Shown here: positions 34,201-42,830 of the stretch, in pieces | Numbering within the stretch: the first letter of the stretch is position 1 | Layout: every line of letters starts with the position of its first letter | Origin: JBHJGS01 sp050331575 | GTDB lineage: Bacteria; Pseudomonadota; Alphaproteobacteria; Sphingomonadales; Rhodothalassiaceae | Assembly: GCA_050331575.1 (NCBI GenBank) | Contig: JBHJGS010000006.1 | Span: forward strand, 1 to 64,000 | DNA length: 64,000 bases | Direction of reading: 5' to 3' | Position numbers and translations under genes: made by a program | Notes under the pieces: generated by a model | Database searches by the model: none | Told to the model about the DNA's origin: nothing | Seen by the model: the letters and a program-made list of their open reading frames with translations, nothing else

Positions 34201-37200
34201 CCGTGGCAGAGTTTGTGGTAATGCCGCCCTGGCCGTCGGTCACGCTGAAGTCGAAACTCACGCTCCGGCTTTCGCCGACACCCAGATCTTGAAAGTCACT
34301 GCCGGGATCGAAGGAGACCGTGCCTGCGGCGGCATCGAGGATGGTGACGCTGCCTTCGCTTGGCGGCTGAGCGATCGCGAATGTCAGCGCATCGCCCTCC
34401 GCGTCCGTGGCGCTTAGGGTGGCGCTGATGGCCCCGCCGTCTTCCACGACGCCCGTCACGGTGGCGGCCTCGGCCACCGGCGCATCGTTTTCGCCGATGA
34501 CGGTGAACACCACCTCCTGGACCGATTGCGCGCCAAAGGGATCGGTGACGCTGGCGGTGAAGGACACCTCCTGGCTTTCGCCCGGTGCCAGGAAATCGAA
34601 GTCTTGCAGCGGATCGAACACAAAGCTGCCGTCGGCGTTGAGCACCAGCGAGCCTTGGCCGGCGGGAACATCCTCCACGATGGCGAAGGTTAAGCTATCG
34701 CCATCGACGTCCGTTCCGGTCAGGGTGCCGCTGAAGGCCCCGCTTTCCGGAATGTCTGTGCCGAACCCGGTGCTGGTCGGCGCTGCATTGAGGAATCGGG
34801 CCAATGCATCGGTTTGCACGGCACCAATCTGGTCATCGTCCAGCACATCGTTGATGATCGAGAACTGAGAGATCTTCCCGTTGAAAAAGAAGCCGTCATT
34901 GCTGGCCACCACCCCATCATGGAACACCGTGTTGGCCGCCACCCCGCCCAGGGCGACCGCCCCGCTGTGCGTATCCACGCCGTCGGGCACCGCAGCAGAG
35001 CCGATCGACTCGCCGTTGACAAACCCTTCGATGCTGCCGCTCAGGGCGTCGAACACGAAGGTGACAGCATAAGCCTCGCCCGGCTCGATCTCGGTGGAAA
35101 TGAAAATCGGATCGAAAGTGCCGCTGCCGGTGGTGTTGTAGGCATTAAAGTAGAGCCGACCCTCATCGATGTAGATGTTCAGGCCGCGGACATTGCCGCC
35201 TTCTTCGAACAGAACCTGGCGTGTGTCGACATCATCGCCGGTCTCGAAGACGATGTTAAAGGTCCGCTCATCGACCTGGTTGCCGGTATTGATTTCGTTG
35301 CTGTTGGGGATCGACAAGATGTCGTCGACGCCGTCGAACAGAAGGGCCGGCTGGCCATTGATGCCTTGCTCGCCCTGGACCAGCAGGGACTGGCGGCTGC
35401 CCGAGGCGGTGCCGTCATGATCTTGTGCGCTGGTCGAAAGATCATTGACCTGAGAGACCCGACCGGCGCCATTGGCCTGGACACCGCCGGCCTCCGTGGC
35501 GTCGAACCGCAGCACCAGGTCGCCGAACGCAGCGATATCCAGCGGCGGCCCGACCGTCGTTTCCACCTCGGACAGCTGGATGGACGGGGCATCATTCTCC
35601 CCGGTGACGGTGATGGTCTTAATCTCCTGGACGACCGTGCCATTGCCGTCGTCGATTGCCACGACGAATTCGACACTGGCGGTTTCCCCCTGGCCCAGGG
35701 CCTGGAAATCCTCACCGGGATCAAAGCTGAAGCTGCCGTCCGGCGCGACGCTAACCGTGCCCTGGCCGTCGGGCGTATCAGCGACCAAGGTGAACACCGG
35801 GTCGGACGTGGCCAGCCCTGGATCGCTTGGCACCAATTGGCCCTCCACCGCGCCGCCGGCATCTTCGCTCACCGGTGGCAGGCTGCCCTGGCCGACGACG
35901 GTGAAGCTGAGTGTCTCAACCGCGGTGCCGCCCTGGCCGTCGCTGATCGTCACCTGCGCGGTCACCTGCTGGGTCTCGCCCGGGGCCAGAGCCTCGAAGC
36001 CACCTGTCGGGTCGAAGCTGAACTGCCCCGTCGTCTCGTCCAGTGTTAGGGTACCGGCGCTGACATCACCGGTCAGCGTGAAGAGCACCGCATCGCCGTC
36101 AATGTCCGTGGCGGTAATGGTGCCGCCCACCGGCGCGCCCTCAGCGGAAAGCGCCGGAATATCGTCTGCGAAGGCGTCGGGCGCGTCATTGGTGCCGACA
36201 ACCGTGAACACAAGGGTCTGCTGCGCGGTCAGCCCATTTGCGTCGCTCACCTGCACCGCCGCACTCACGGTGCGAGTCTGGCCGAGGCCGAGATCTTGAA
36301 ACGCCACCCCTGGGCTGAAGCTGAACGCTCCGGTCGCCGCGTCCAGGCTCACAGCGCCTTCGTCAACATCGGTGAGCAGGGTGAAGCTCAAGATGTCACC
36401 GGTATCGATATCGCTGGCATCGACACGGCCGGTGATCGGTTCGGCCGCATCTTCGGCAATGACGCTTGCCGGCAGAGTTTCAACGCCCACCACCGGGGCA
36501 TCATTGCTGCCCGTGACAGTGAAGGTCAGATCGGTGAAATCCAGGCCGCCTTCACCGTCGGCGACTTGCACACGCGCAGCGACAGTCCGGGTCTCTCCCT
36601 CCGCCAAATCCTGAAAATCCCCGGCCGGGCTGAAGCTGAACGCACCGGTCGACGGCTCCAGGCTCAGCACCCCTTGTGCGACCGGGTCGACAATACTGAA
36701 TGTCAAGGTGTCGCCAATATCGAGATCACTAACGTCGATCTGCCCGGTGACGCTGTCTGCGGAATCCTCCGCGCTGTTCAGATCGATCGGTCCGCCGGTT
36801 ACGATTGGCTGATCGTTGGTGCCGGTGACGGTGAATTCGAGCAGCTGTTCAACCGTGGCATCTTGGGAGTCGCTGACGGTTACGGTGGCGCTGACAGTGC
36901 GGCTGTTGCCCACGCCCAGATCCTGGAACGCAGAGCCCGGGCTGAAGCTGAAGGCGCCGCTATCGGCGTCTAGGGTAAAGACACCCTCGGCCACATCCTG
37001 GCTGACCGCGAAGCTGAGCGTGTCGCTGCTATCCAAGTCGGTGACCGCGATGGTCCCGGTGACCGATGAGGGGCTGTCCTCGGCAACCGTTGCGGTCACA
37101 ACCGCGACGGCGACTTGCGGCAGGTCATTGGTGCCGGTGACGGTGAAGCTGAGCGTGACGGGGGTCGACGCGCCGTTGAGATCTTGCAGATTGACCTCAG

Positions 37201-40200
37201 CGGTGACGGAGCGCTGGTCACCAACGCCCAGATCATCGAATTGCCCGGCGGGATCAAAGCGGAATTCGCCGGTCGTCTCGTCCAGTGTCAAGGCGCCTTC
37301 GCTGACCGGCGTCTGCACAACAAAGCGGACGCTATCGCTCCCATCGGCATCGGCGGCGGTAAGATCGCCGGTCGCCAAGCCGTTTTGGTCCAGTGTCACA
37401 TCCACCGGGCCGCTGGTTAGCACCGGGGCATCATTCTGTCCGCTGATGGTCACTGTCAGGCTCTGCGGAACACTGGCCCCCAAGCTGTCGACAATGTCGA
37501 AGGTCAGGGTGAGCTCCTGGCTTTGCCCGACGCCGAGGCCATCAAAGGCGGGATCCTGGGCATCAATGGTCAAGCTCGTGCCAGACAGGCTCAAGCCGGC
37601 GGGTAGGCTGGCGGGAAGGCCCGCAAGCGTCAGGTCGGTATCGCCGTCAACATCCGTCGCCCCGGCCAAGAGATCCACGCTGACAGCCGGGTCGCCTTCG
37701 ACCACCGCTGCGCTCAGCGCCGCGGCGACGCTGGGGGCATCGTTGACGCCGAAGATGGTGACTTCATGGTCCTGAAAGGCGACCCCGCCCTGACCATCCT
37801 CCACCCGCGTAGTGATCTGGAAGCGGCTCACCTCCCCTTGCGCCAGGCTGTCGAACCCGTCGCCGGGCTGCACGGTGAAGCGGCCGTCCGCGCTAACCGC
37901 AACGCTGAACCCGTCCGGCGCTGTCTCCAAGCCGAAGCTCAGCGGGTCGCCGTCGATATCGCTGCCGGTCAACTGGCCGGTCAGCGCGCCGTCCGCGGCA
38001 AGCGCAAATCCGTCGACCACCGCTTGTGACGTCGGCACCGGCACCGGCCCGGCGCTGCCGGCCAAAACGACCGGTCCATTGCGGCCGGTGACGTCGTCCA
38101 GAGAGCCGGTGCGGAAGTCAAAGCCGGTGAACAAGGTCGGATCGTCGGCCTCGATCCCGGGATTGGTCGCATCCTGCGCCAGCGCCGCATCCGGCCGCAC
38201 ACCGTTATGGACCGCCAAATCGAAAACGAAGCCGTCAAACAGCTGCGTTGATTGCAAGCCGTCGCCGTCGGCACTCTGCTGCTGGCCCAGGGCAAGGGTC
38301 CCGCCGGTAGGGATCGGTGCGATATCGCCTGGCTCCGCGCCTAGGCGCTCCAGCGGCGCCCCGTCCAGGAACAAGGCGATGGTGTCGGTGTCCGGGTCCA
38401 GCGTCAGCGCCAAGCGATGCTCCTGGCCGTCAAACAGAAGATCGGCGTCGCTGACGAATTCGAATTCCTCGCCATTCACGAAGACGGACACATGGCCCAA
38501 CTCCGTTCCCTGACCGCCGGACTGCAGGACGATCCGCAGCGCATTATCGCCCTGGCCGTCGACGGTGTAGGAAAGAAGCCCGGCGCCAATGCCGGATGGA
38601 TTGGGCACGTCCAGGGCCGCGAAGCTGGTGCTGACCGTCAGGGCGCCGCTTGGCACGTCCGCGCCGGACAAGAGCGCGGCGTCATCGGTGTTGCCGCCTT
38701 GGTTCAGCGCGATGCCGAGCGCTTGGCCGATCTCGCTGGTCTCGCCGTCGACATCGGTTACCACGCCCGCAACCGGCGCATCATTGGTGCCGGTGACGGT
38801 GAAGCGGAGGATCTGCTCGGTGCTGGCGCCTTGCGCGTCCGAAGCGGTGACAGTCACCGCGACGGTGCGGCTTTCGCCCACCGCCAAATCCTCAAAATCG
38901 CCGGCCGGGCTGAAACTGAACGTGCCGGTGGCAGGATCCAGAGTGAACGCGCCCTCCTCCGGCGGTGCCGACAGGGTGAAGCGGACGGCGCCGCCCTCCG
39001 GGTCGGTGGCCGCCACTTGCTCGGTCAGCGCGCCGGACTCTTCGCTCAGCGTGAACGCGACGTCGCTGACCTGCGGCGCTTGGTTGGCCAGCGGTGCCTG
39101 GTTGGGTAGCGGAGCTGGCGCGGGAGGATCAACAGGGGCCGGCGCGGGCGTTGGATCGGCCGCTTGAACCGGTTGGTCTTGGACAGGCTGCGGCTGCTCA
39201 GCCGGCGGCGGTGTCGGATCGGCGGCTTGCACGGGCGCCTCTTCCGGCGCTTGCGGCTGCTCAGCCGGCGGCGGTGTCGGATCGGCGGCCTGCGCGGGCG
39301 CCTCTTCCGGCGCTTGCGGCTGCTCAGCCAGTGGCGGTGTTGGGTCGGCGGCCTGCGCGGGCTCCTCTTCCGGCGCTTGCGGCTGCTCAGCCGGTGGCGG
39401 TGTCGGATCGGCGGCCTGCGCGGGCTCCTCTTCCGGTGCTTGCGGCTGCTCAGCCGGTGGTGGTGTCGGATCGGCGGCCTGCGCGGGCTCCTCTTCCGGC
39501 GCTTGCGGCTGCTCAGCTGGTGGTGGCGTGGGATCGGCGGCCTGCGCGGGCTCCTGTTCCGGCGCTTGCGGCTGCTCAGCCGGCGGTGCGGCCAGAACGA
39601 TCTCCGGGCTTTCGGCCGGCGACGAAGGTTCAGCAGCGGCCAGGATCTCGGTCAGGTCCGCGTCGGCCTCCCGTGGCGGCGCAAAGCGGTCTGAGCCGGC
39701 AACGCGTTCGGCCGTCGAGTCATTTTCGGCAGGCTGGGGGTCGGCATTGGCGACTGCGCCGGGCAGTAGCGTCGGTGCGGCAAGATCAAGCGCCGGCGCC
39801 ACTGGCGCCTGTGCCGGTGGGGCGACGAGCTGGCTCAGGCGGGCAGCGGCCTCAACAAAGTCCGGACCCGGCACGATGACAGCGGCGCTTGCGGCCGTGT
39901 CCGGTGCGGCCAGGTCGATCGGGGCGATCAGCTCGGCGGTGTGAGCCCGTGCCGCCAAATCCCCGTCCGGACGTGCGCCGCCATCCAGCGGGGCTAGCGT
40001 CAGACCGGTTTGCGCGCCGACCAGCCCGGTGGTGACATTCTGGCCATAATCGAAGGCCGGCGGCACCGGTACGATGTCCACAAACCGCAAAGCCGCGTCT
40101 CCGCGCGCTGCGGGATCGCCCGACGCGCCGAGATGCAGATTGGGATAATCGATCAAGTCAGGGTCGGCCGGAGGCAGGTCCAAGGTCAGCGACAGGTCGA

Positions 40201-40285
40201 AATCGTCCTCGCTGCGCGCCGGATTGGCGTCAACGAACAGGAGCGGATCGGTGAACGGGTCGTAACTGGAGCCTTGGGTCGCCAT
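31262..40285 (-). CDS. Giant VCBS/cadherin-like repeat protein with LamG-like domains
   Basis: About 3007 aa. Layout: acidic N-terminus; a Pro-rich tandem tract (7 x 21 aa, 39149-39589); about 13 VCBS/cadherin-like repeats, each with the FTVTGTNDAPV-type linker and a FSFSPAGDFEDL-type core; three LamG/concanavalin-like insertions (about 532-718, 1585-1828 and 2048-2285; two contain an LVLRFDA(T/S)EAG strand and FNIYIDNGELYVNAYN-type sequence); and an acidic Glu/Pro/Ala C-terminal tract (11 x 20 aa, 31517-32176). Such proteins are usually secreted adhesins or surface glycoproteins. I see no N-terminal signal peptide, no RTX nonapeptides and no anchor; the last 80 residues are acidic and Met-rich. 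I start it at ATG 40285; an in-frame GTG at 40345 is an alternative. The TAG stop is part of a repeat arm. Confidence 0.9.
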   Translation of the reverse strand: MATQGSSYDPFTDPLLFVDANPARSEDDFDLSLTLDLPPADPDLIDYPNLHLGASGDPAARGDAALRFVDIVPVPPAFDYGQNVTTGLVGAQTGLTLAPLDGGARPDGDLAARAHTAELIAPIDLAAPDTAASAAVIVPGPDFVEAAARLSQLVAPPAQAPVAPALDLAAPTLLPGAVANADPQPAENDSTAERVAGSDRFAPPREADADLTEILAAAEPSSPAESPEIVLAAPPAEQPQAPEQEPAQAADPTPPPAEQPQAPEEEPAQAADPTPPPAEQPQAPEEEPAQAADPTPPPAEQPQAPEEEPAQAADPTPPLAEQPQAPEEAPAQAADPTPPPAEQPQAPEEAPVQAADPTPPPAEQPQPVQDQPVQAADPTPAPAPVDPPAPAPLPNQAPLANQAPQVSDVAFTLSEESGALTEQVAATDPEGGAVRFTLSAPPEEGAFTLDPATGTFSFSPAGDFEDLAVGESRTVAVTVTASDAQGASTEQILRFTVTGTNDAPVAGVVTDVDGETSEIGQALGIALNQGGNTDDAALLSGADVPSGALTVSTSFAALDVPNPSGIGAGLLSYTVDGQGDNALRIVLQSGGQGTELGHVSVFVNGEEFEFVSDADLLFDGQEHRLALTLDPDTDTIALFLDGAPLERLGAEPGDIAPIPTGGTLALGQQQSADGDGLQSTQLFDGFVFDLAVHNGVRPDAALAQDATNPGIEADDPTLFTGFDFRTGSLDDVTGRNGPVVLAGSAGPVPVPTSQAVVDGFALAADGALTGQLTGSDIDGDPLSFGLETAPDGFSVAVSADGRFTVQPGDGFDSLAQGEVSRFQITTRVEDGQGGVAFQDHEVTIFGVNDAPSVAAALSAAVVEGDPAVSVDLLAGATDVDGDTDLTLAGLPASLPAGLSLSGTSLTIDAQDPAFDGLGVGQSQELTLTFDIVDSLGASVPQSLTVTISGQNDAPVLTSGPVDVTLDQNGLATGDLTAADADGSDSVRFVVQTPVSEGALTLDETTGEFRFDPAGQFDDLGVGDQRSVTAEVNLQDLNGASTPVTLSFTVTGTNDLPQVAVAVVTATVAEDSPSSVTGTIAVTDLDSSDTLSFAVSQDVAEGVFTLDADSGAFSFSPGSAFQDLGVGNSRTVSATVTVSDSQDATVEQLLEFTVTGTNDQPIVTGGPIDLNSAEDSADSVTGQIDVSDLDIGDTLTFSIVDPVAQGVLSLEPSTGAFSFSPAGDFQDLAEGETRTVAARVQVADGEGGLDFTDLTFTVTGSNDAPVVGVETLPASVIAEDAAEPITGRVDASDIDTGDILSFTLLTDVDEGAVSLDAATGAFSFSPGVAFQDLGLGQTRTVSAAVQVSDANGLTAQQTLVFTVVGTNDAPDAFADDIPALSAEGAPVGGTITATDIDGDAVLFTLTGDVSAGTLTLDETTGQFSFDPTGGFEALAPGETQQVTAQVTISDGQGGTAVETLSFTVVGQGSLPPVSEDAGGAVEGQLVPSDPGLATSDPVFTLVADTPDGQGTVSVAPDGSFSFDPGEDFQALGQGETASVEFVVAIDDGNGTVVQEIKTITVTGENDAPSIQLSEVETTVGPPLDIAAFGDLVLRFDATEAGGVQANGAGRVSQVNDLSTSAQDHDGTASGSRQSLLVQGEQGINGQPALLFDGVDDILSIPNSNEINTGNQVDERTFNIVFETGDDVDTRQVLFEEGGNVRGLNIYIDEGRLYFNAYNTTGSGTFDPIFISTEIEPGEAYAVTFVFDALSGSIEGFVNGESIGSAAVPDGVDTHSGAVALGGVAANTVFHDGVVASNDGFFFNGKISQFSIINDVLDDDQIGAVQTDALARFLNAAPTSTGFGTDIPESGAFSGTLTGTDVDGDSLTFAIVEDVPAGQGSLVLNADGSFVFDPLQDFDFLAPGESQEVSFTASVTDPFGAQSVQEVVFTVIGENDAPVAEAATVTGVVEDGGAISATLSATDAEGDALTFAIAQPPSEGSVTILDAAAGTVSFDPGSDFQDLGVGESRSVSFDFSVTDGQGGITTNSATVTVSGRNDAPVIAVAPDLAGLGDLVLRFDASEAGAIRDGDGDGTVSLVDLTANDLDTVAETAALASINGAPAVRFDNGPLQIPSSSLINSSDVSERTINLAFQTGDNVTDRQVLYEEGGGTRGFNIYIDNGELYVNAYNLESSGEEIAFGPLAVSTGIAEDTAYAVSLVFDNGTITGILNGDAFGSVSAPAGTTVFAHGDPIGLGGVQTGTVFSVNGSTEVVNGGGNSFTFQGAIGAVSIFNSVLSEPALDTVQNDLIGTFVTPTDGFAGSLDEDAAAFTGQIDVFDIDGDPVSLELVAGSGPDAGSLTVNADGSFTFAPGSDFDDLAEGDIRTISFQVRAQDGQGGTDVQTVSLNVTGRNDAPVVTSADPGSVSTGDAAGTAVAQVEATDIDSPGPLSFGIVGGSGAFTIDAAGQITLADPALLDPVGTPVEQVAVAVSDGSAQTTVPVAIDVTEHWALTPAADQATAVEDAGPVTLDLLGNDVGADLEIITVTQPNEGTVLLAADGSVQFDPGAAFQDLAEGQSRTVSFTYTVRDSVGLTADETATVTVTGTNDLPIITGADSGQVSTGDAVGTVVAQISASDADSTDTLSFAIVGGSGAFAVGADGQILLADPTLLDPAGSPVAQIEVAVFDGTGQSHAFVDIEVIDPVVTAPADASPPDPLANAAAAAAASEEDPASAEPAEGPATVEAATDEEPAPAEAAEDPVPVEAAAEEAPTPAEPTEDPASVEAAAEEEPTPVEPAADPGTVEAATEEDPAPVEPAADPATVETATEEDPAPVEPVEDPAPVAAETEEEPAPAEPAADPAPVEAATEEDPAPVEPAEDPATLDAASEEEPTSAEPAEDPNPIAAEAEEEPAPIEPVEDPAPVEATTEEDPTPVQPAEDPAPMAVATDDMAMMMEDLFGMGEEAPGRESYLQAMTDSPTEPAPVEGMDWTEAVEAPPTPEDMAAAFGDDMAAPMMTESDGMEDTAMEPAPI
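31517..32176 (-). repeat. C-terminal tandem tract of the giant protein, 11 x 60 bp
   Basis: Eleven 20-residue units of the type EEDPAPVEPAEDPATVEAAT, each exactly 60 bp. Units vary by a few residues, so the array is old or under selection for composition. The tract is very acidic and Pro-rich, probably extended. Confidence 0.92.
39149..39589 (-). repeat. N-terminal tandem tract of the giant protein, 7 x 63 bp
   Basis: Seven 21-residue units of the type PPPAEQPQAPEEEPAQAAD, each 63 bp; units 2-4 are identical at protein level and nearly so in DNA, so this array is young and likely to change in copy number. It differs in unit length and sequence from the C-terminal array. Confidence 0.92.
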
Positions 40286-40614
40286 GCTGGTGTCTGCCTT
40301 GATCAATCTCGCCTGCCCCAGCGACCGAACCGACTCGGCCACCACGCGCGCTCTTATGTGCCATCGAAACAGAACACATGCACCTCAATTTTTCTCTAAG
40401 TCACTGAAAATACAAGGAAAATTCCAATTTTCCTAAATTTGTCGGAGTTTCTTGGCGGTTTGCTAGCCGTAAGCCTTAACCTCTGACGGTTTCCTTGGCC
40501 CCACGGCCTCACGGCCCATTAAGTCTGCTTGAGGCGCGCGTATCGCGGCGAAAAATGTGTGCAATTGCGCGGCGTCTCGTCTTATACCCGCGCGCACCAA
40601 GAAAGTGCGGGTTA
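40286..40614. other. Divergent intergenic region between the giant gene and pseB (329 bp)
   Basis: No gene is supported here. An AT-rich block (about 40376-40450) contrasts with the GC-rich surroundings and carries the 20-bp palindrome at 40415-40434. The region must hold the promoters of both divergent genes. An in-frame extension of pseB to 40495 exists but encodes Arg-rich sequence without family likeness. Confidence 0.6.
40415..40434. promoter_or_regulatory. 20-bp palindrome in AT-rich divergent promoter
   Basis: AGGAAAATT, two bases (CC), AATTTTCCT: perfect inverted repeat of 9-bp arms. It lies 130 bp upstream of the giant gene start and 181 bp upstream of pseB. Likely an operator or a regulator binding site; the regulator is not identified. 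Confidence 0.55.
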
Positions 40615-41622
40615 ATGAGTATGTTTGACGAGAAGTCGATCCTGGTGACCGGGGGGACTGGGAGTTTCGGGCATCAATGGGTTCAGACCGTGCTGGACCG
40701 TTACACGCCGAAACGCCTGATTGTGTATTCCCGGGACGAGTTGAAGCAGTATGAGATGGGGCAGCGGATCCGCCACCCGGCGATGCGATACTTCATCGGG
40801 GATGTGCGCGACGTCAATCGACTGACCCAGGCGATGCGAGGGGTGGATTTCGTCGTGCACGCCGCGGCCATGAAGCAGGTGCCCGCCTCGGAATATAACC
40901 CGATGGAATGCATCAAGACCAACATCCACGGCGCGGAGAATGTTATCCAGGCGGCCATTGCAGCCGATGTCGACCGCGTTGTTGCCTTATCCTCCGATAA
41001 GGCCGCCCATCCGATCAATCTCTATGGCGCGACGAAATTGGCCTCCGACAAGTTGTTCGTTGCGGCCAACAATATGGTCGGCCAAGGCCGCACCAAATTC
41101 TCCGTGGTGCGCTATGGGAATGTGGTTGGCTCGCGCGGGTCCGTCGTGCCCTTCTTCCGCGCGCTGCTGGCCAAGGGCGTCCACACCCTTCCGATCACGC
41201 ATCCGGACATGACGCGGTTCTGGATCACGCTGCAGCAAGGGGTCGACTTCGTCATCAAGGCGTTTGAGCGAATGTATGGCGGCGAGATCTTCGTGCCGCG
41301 GCTGCCCTCGGTGCGCATCGTCGATCTCGCCGAGGCGATGGCGCCGGGCATCGCCACCGAAATTGTCGGCATCCGGCCGGGGGAGAAGCTGCACGAGATC
41401 ATGTGTCCCGGTGATGACAGCCACCTGACCCTGGAATTTGCTGATCACTTCGTGATCCGTCCGAACATCAAATTCTACCGCGCCGACGTGAATTATACCT
41501 GCAATCAGTTGGGCGAATGCGGCCAGATGGTGGAGCAGGGATTTGAATATAATTCCGGGACCAATCCGCATTTCCTCTCGCCGGACGAAATCCGTGCGTT
41601 CAACCATATGACGCCGGCATGA
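40615..41622 (+). CDS. pseB: PseB-like UDP-GlcNAc 4,6-dehydratase (inverting)
   Basis: A 335-aa SDR enzyme that turns UDP-GlcNAc into UDP-2-acetamido-2,6-dideoxy-arabino-hexos-4-ulose, the first step of pseudaminic acid synthesis. The NAD(P) motif is TGGTGSFGHQWV; the catalytic regions read AAAMKQVPASEYNP and SSDKAAHPINLYGATKLASD (Lys/Tyr-x3-Lys), matching PseB/FlaA1. RPGEKLHEIMCPGDD near the end is typical. ATG at 40615 (or 40621) is chosen. It overlaps pseC by ATGA. Confidence 0.92.
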   Translation: MSMFDEKSILVTGGTGSFGHQWVQTVLDRYTPKRLIVYSRDELKQYEMGQRIRHPAMRYFIGDVRDVNRLTQAMRGVDFVVHAAAMKQVPASEYNPMECIKTNIHGAENVIQAAIAADVDRVVALSSDKAAHPINLYGATKLASDKLFVAANNMVGQGRTKFSVVRYGNVVGSRGSVVPFFRALLAKGVHTLPITHPDMTRFWITLQQGVDFVIKAFERMYGGEIFVPRLPSVRIVDLAEAMAPGIATEIVGIRPGEKLHEIMCPGDDSHLTLEFADHFVIRPNIKFYRADVNYTCNQLGECGQMVEQGFEYNSGTNPHFLSPDEIRAFNHMTPA

Positions 41623-42770
41623 TCCCTTACGGGCGCCAGAGCATCGCCGCGGCAGACATCGCTGCTGTTTCAGACGTGCTGCGCTCTGACTTTCTCACCC
41701 AGGGACCGGTCATTCCGCGCTTTGAAGCGGCTGTGGCGCAGCGCTGCTCGGCGGGCCATGCCGTCGCTGTCTCCAGTGCCACGGCGGCCTTGCATCTGGC
41801 CTGCCTGGCGCTCGACATCGGCCCGGGCGACCGGGTCTGGACCGTGCCGATTACCTTTGTGGCATCAGCCAATTGCGCACGCTATTGCGGCGCGGAGGTC
41901 GATTTCGTCGATGTCGAACCGGCGGCCGCGACCCTGAGCGTGGAGGCTTTGGCGGCCAAATTGTCCGCGGCACAGCGTGCCAATCAAGTGCCCAAGGCGC
42001 TGGTGGTGGTGCATTTGGCCGGCGAACCCTGCGACATGGCCGCCATTGCTGCTCTGGCGCAGCGCTATGGGGTGGCGGTGATTGAAGATGCCTCGCACGC
42101 GCTCGGCGCGGTTCATGACACAGCGCCGGTCGGCGCCTGCGGCTTCAGCGACATCACCGTTTTCAGCTTCCACCCGGTGAAGATCTTGACGACCGGAGAG
42201 GGCGGCATGGCGCTGACCCAGCGCGCCGACTTGGCCGAACGGATGCGCCGGCTGCGCGGCCACGGGATTGAACGGGCGCCGGAGCGAATGAGCCGGAATG
42301 ACGGGCCCTGGTATTATGAACAGGCGGAATTGGGCTTCAATTATCGCATGACCGATCTGCAGGCGGCCTTGGGATTAAGCCAATTGCAGCGGCTCGACGG
42401 GTTCCTGGCGAAGCGCCGAGACTTGGCAGGGCGCTATGATGTGTTGCTGAGCGACCTGCCCGTGCAGCCGTTGGCACGCGACCGGTTCGGCCGCTCCGCG
42501 CTGCATTTATACGTGGTGCGCATCGACCAGGAGCGGGCAGACCATCGCCGCGTGTTCGAGGCTCTGCGCGCTGCCGGCATCGGCGTGCAGCTGCACTATA
42601 TTCCGGTGCATCTGCAGCCCTATTATCAGCACCTGGGCTTTGCCCCCGGCGATTATCCATGCGCGGAAGCGTATTATGCCGAGGCGATCAGCCTGCCGCT
42701 TTATCCGGACTTGTCATTGTCCGACCAGGACCGGGTGACTGCCGCTTTACGCGCGGCACTGGCGGCTTAA
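41619..42770 (+). CDS. pseC: PseC-like aminotransferase (DegT/DnrJ/EryC1 family)
   Basis: A 383-aa PLP-dependent aminotransferase that would add the 4-amino group to the PseB product, giving UDP-4-amino-4,6-dideoxy-N-acetyl-beta-L-altrosamine. The PLP lysine is in FSFHPVKILTTGEGG; the start MIPYGRQSIAAADIAAVSDV and SATAALHLACLALDIGPGD fit PseC. The C-terminal VQLHYIPVHLQPYYQHLGF is typical. Overlaps pseB by 4 bp. It is followed by a 13-bp tandem repeat, and the converging GNAT-ATP-grasp gene. Confidence 0.92.
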   Translation: MIPYGRQSIAAADIAAVSDVLRSDFLTQGPVIPRFEAAVAQRCSAGHAVAVSSATAALHLACLALDIGPGDRVWTVPITFVASANCARYCGAEVDFVDVEPAAATLSVEALAAKLSAAQRANQVPKALVVVHLAGEPCDMAAIAALAQRYGVAVIEDASHALGAVHDTAPVGACGFSDITVFSFHPVKILTTGEGGMALTQRADLAERMRRLRGHGIERAPERMSRNDGPWYYEQAELGFNYRMTDLQAALGLSQLQRLDGFLAKRRDLAGRYDVLLSDLPVQPLARDRFGRSALHLYVVRIDQERADHRRVFEALRAAGIGVQLHYIPVHLQPYYQHLGFAPGDYPCAEAYYAEAISLPLYPDLSLSDQDRVTAALRAALAA

Positions 42771-42778
42771 GCTTACGG

Positions 42779-42830
42779 CTTAATCTGGCCGCTTAATCTG
42801 GCCGCTTAATCTGGCCGCTTAATCTGGGGT
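42779..42830. repeat. 13-bp tandem repeat between convergent genes (3 full copies plus a partial)
   Basis: Unit CTTAATCTGGCCG at 42779, 42792 and 42805, with a degenerate fourth copy at 42818. Each unit contains TTA, i.e. TAA on the minus strand; the stop codon of the minus-strand gene is the TTA of the last copy. The tract is short and slippage-prone. Confidence 0.8.

Noticed and set aside
31479..39879. Long plus-strand frames opposite the giant protein gene (for example 31479-32606, 39094-39879)
   Set aside because: They are antisense to repetitive GC-rich coding sequence, show Ser/Ala/Gly or Arg/Ala/Pro repeats only, and have no family pattern or ribosome site.
42779..42830. TTAA repeats as a CtrA site
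   Set aside because: The spacing between TTAA motifs is nine bases, not seven, and they are part of a 13-bp tandem repeat between convergent genes.
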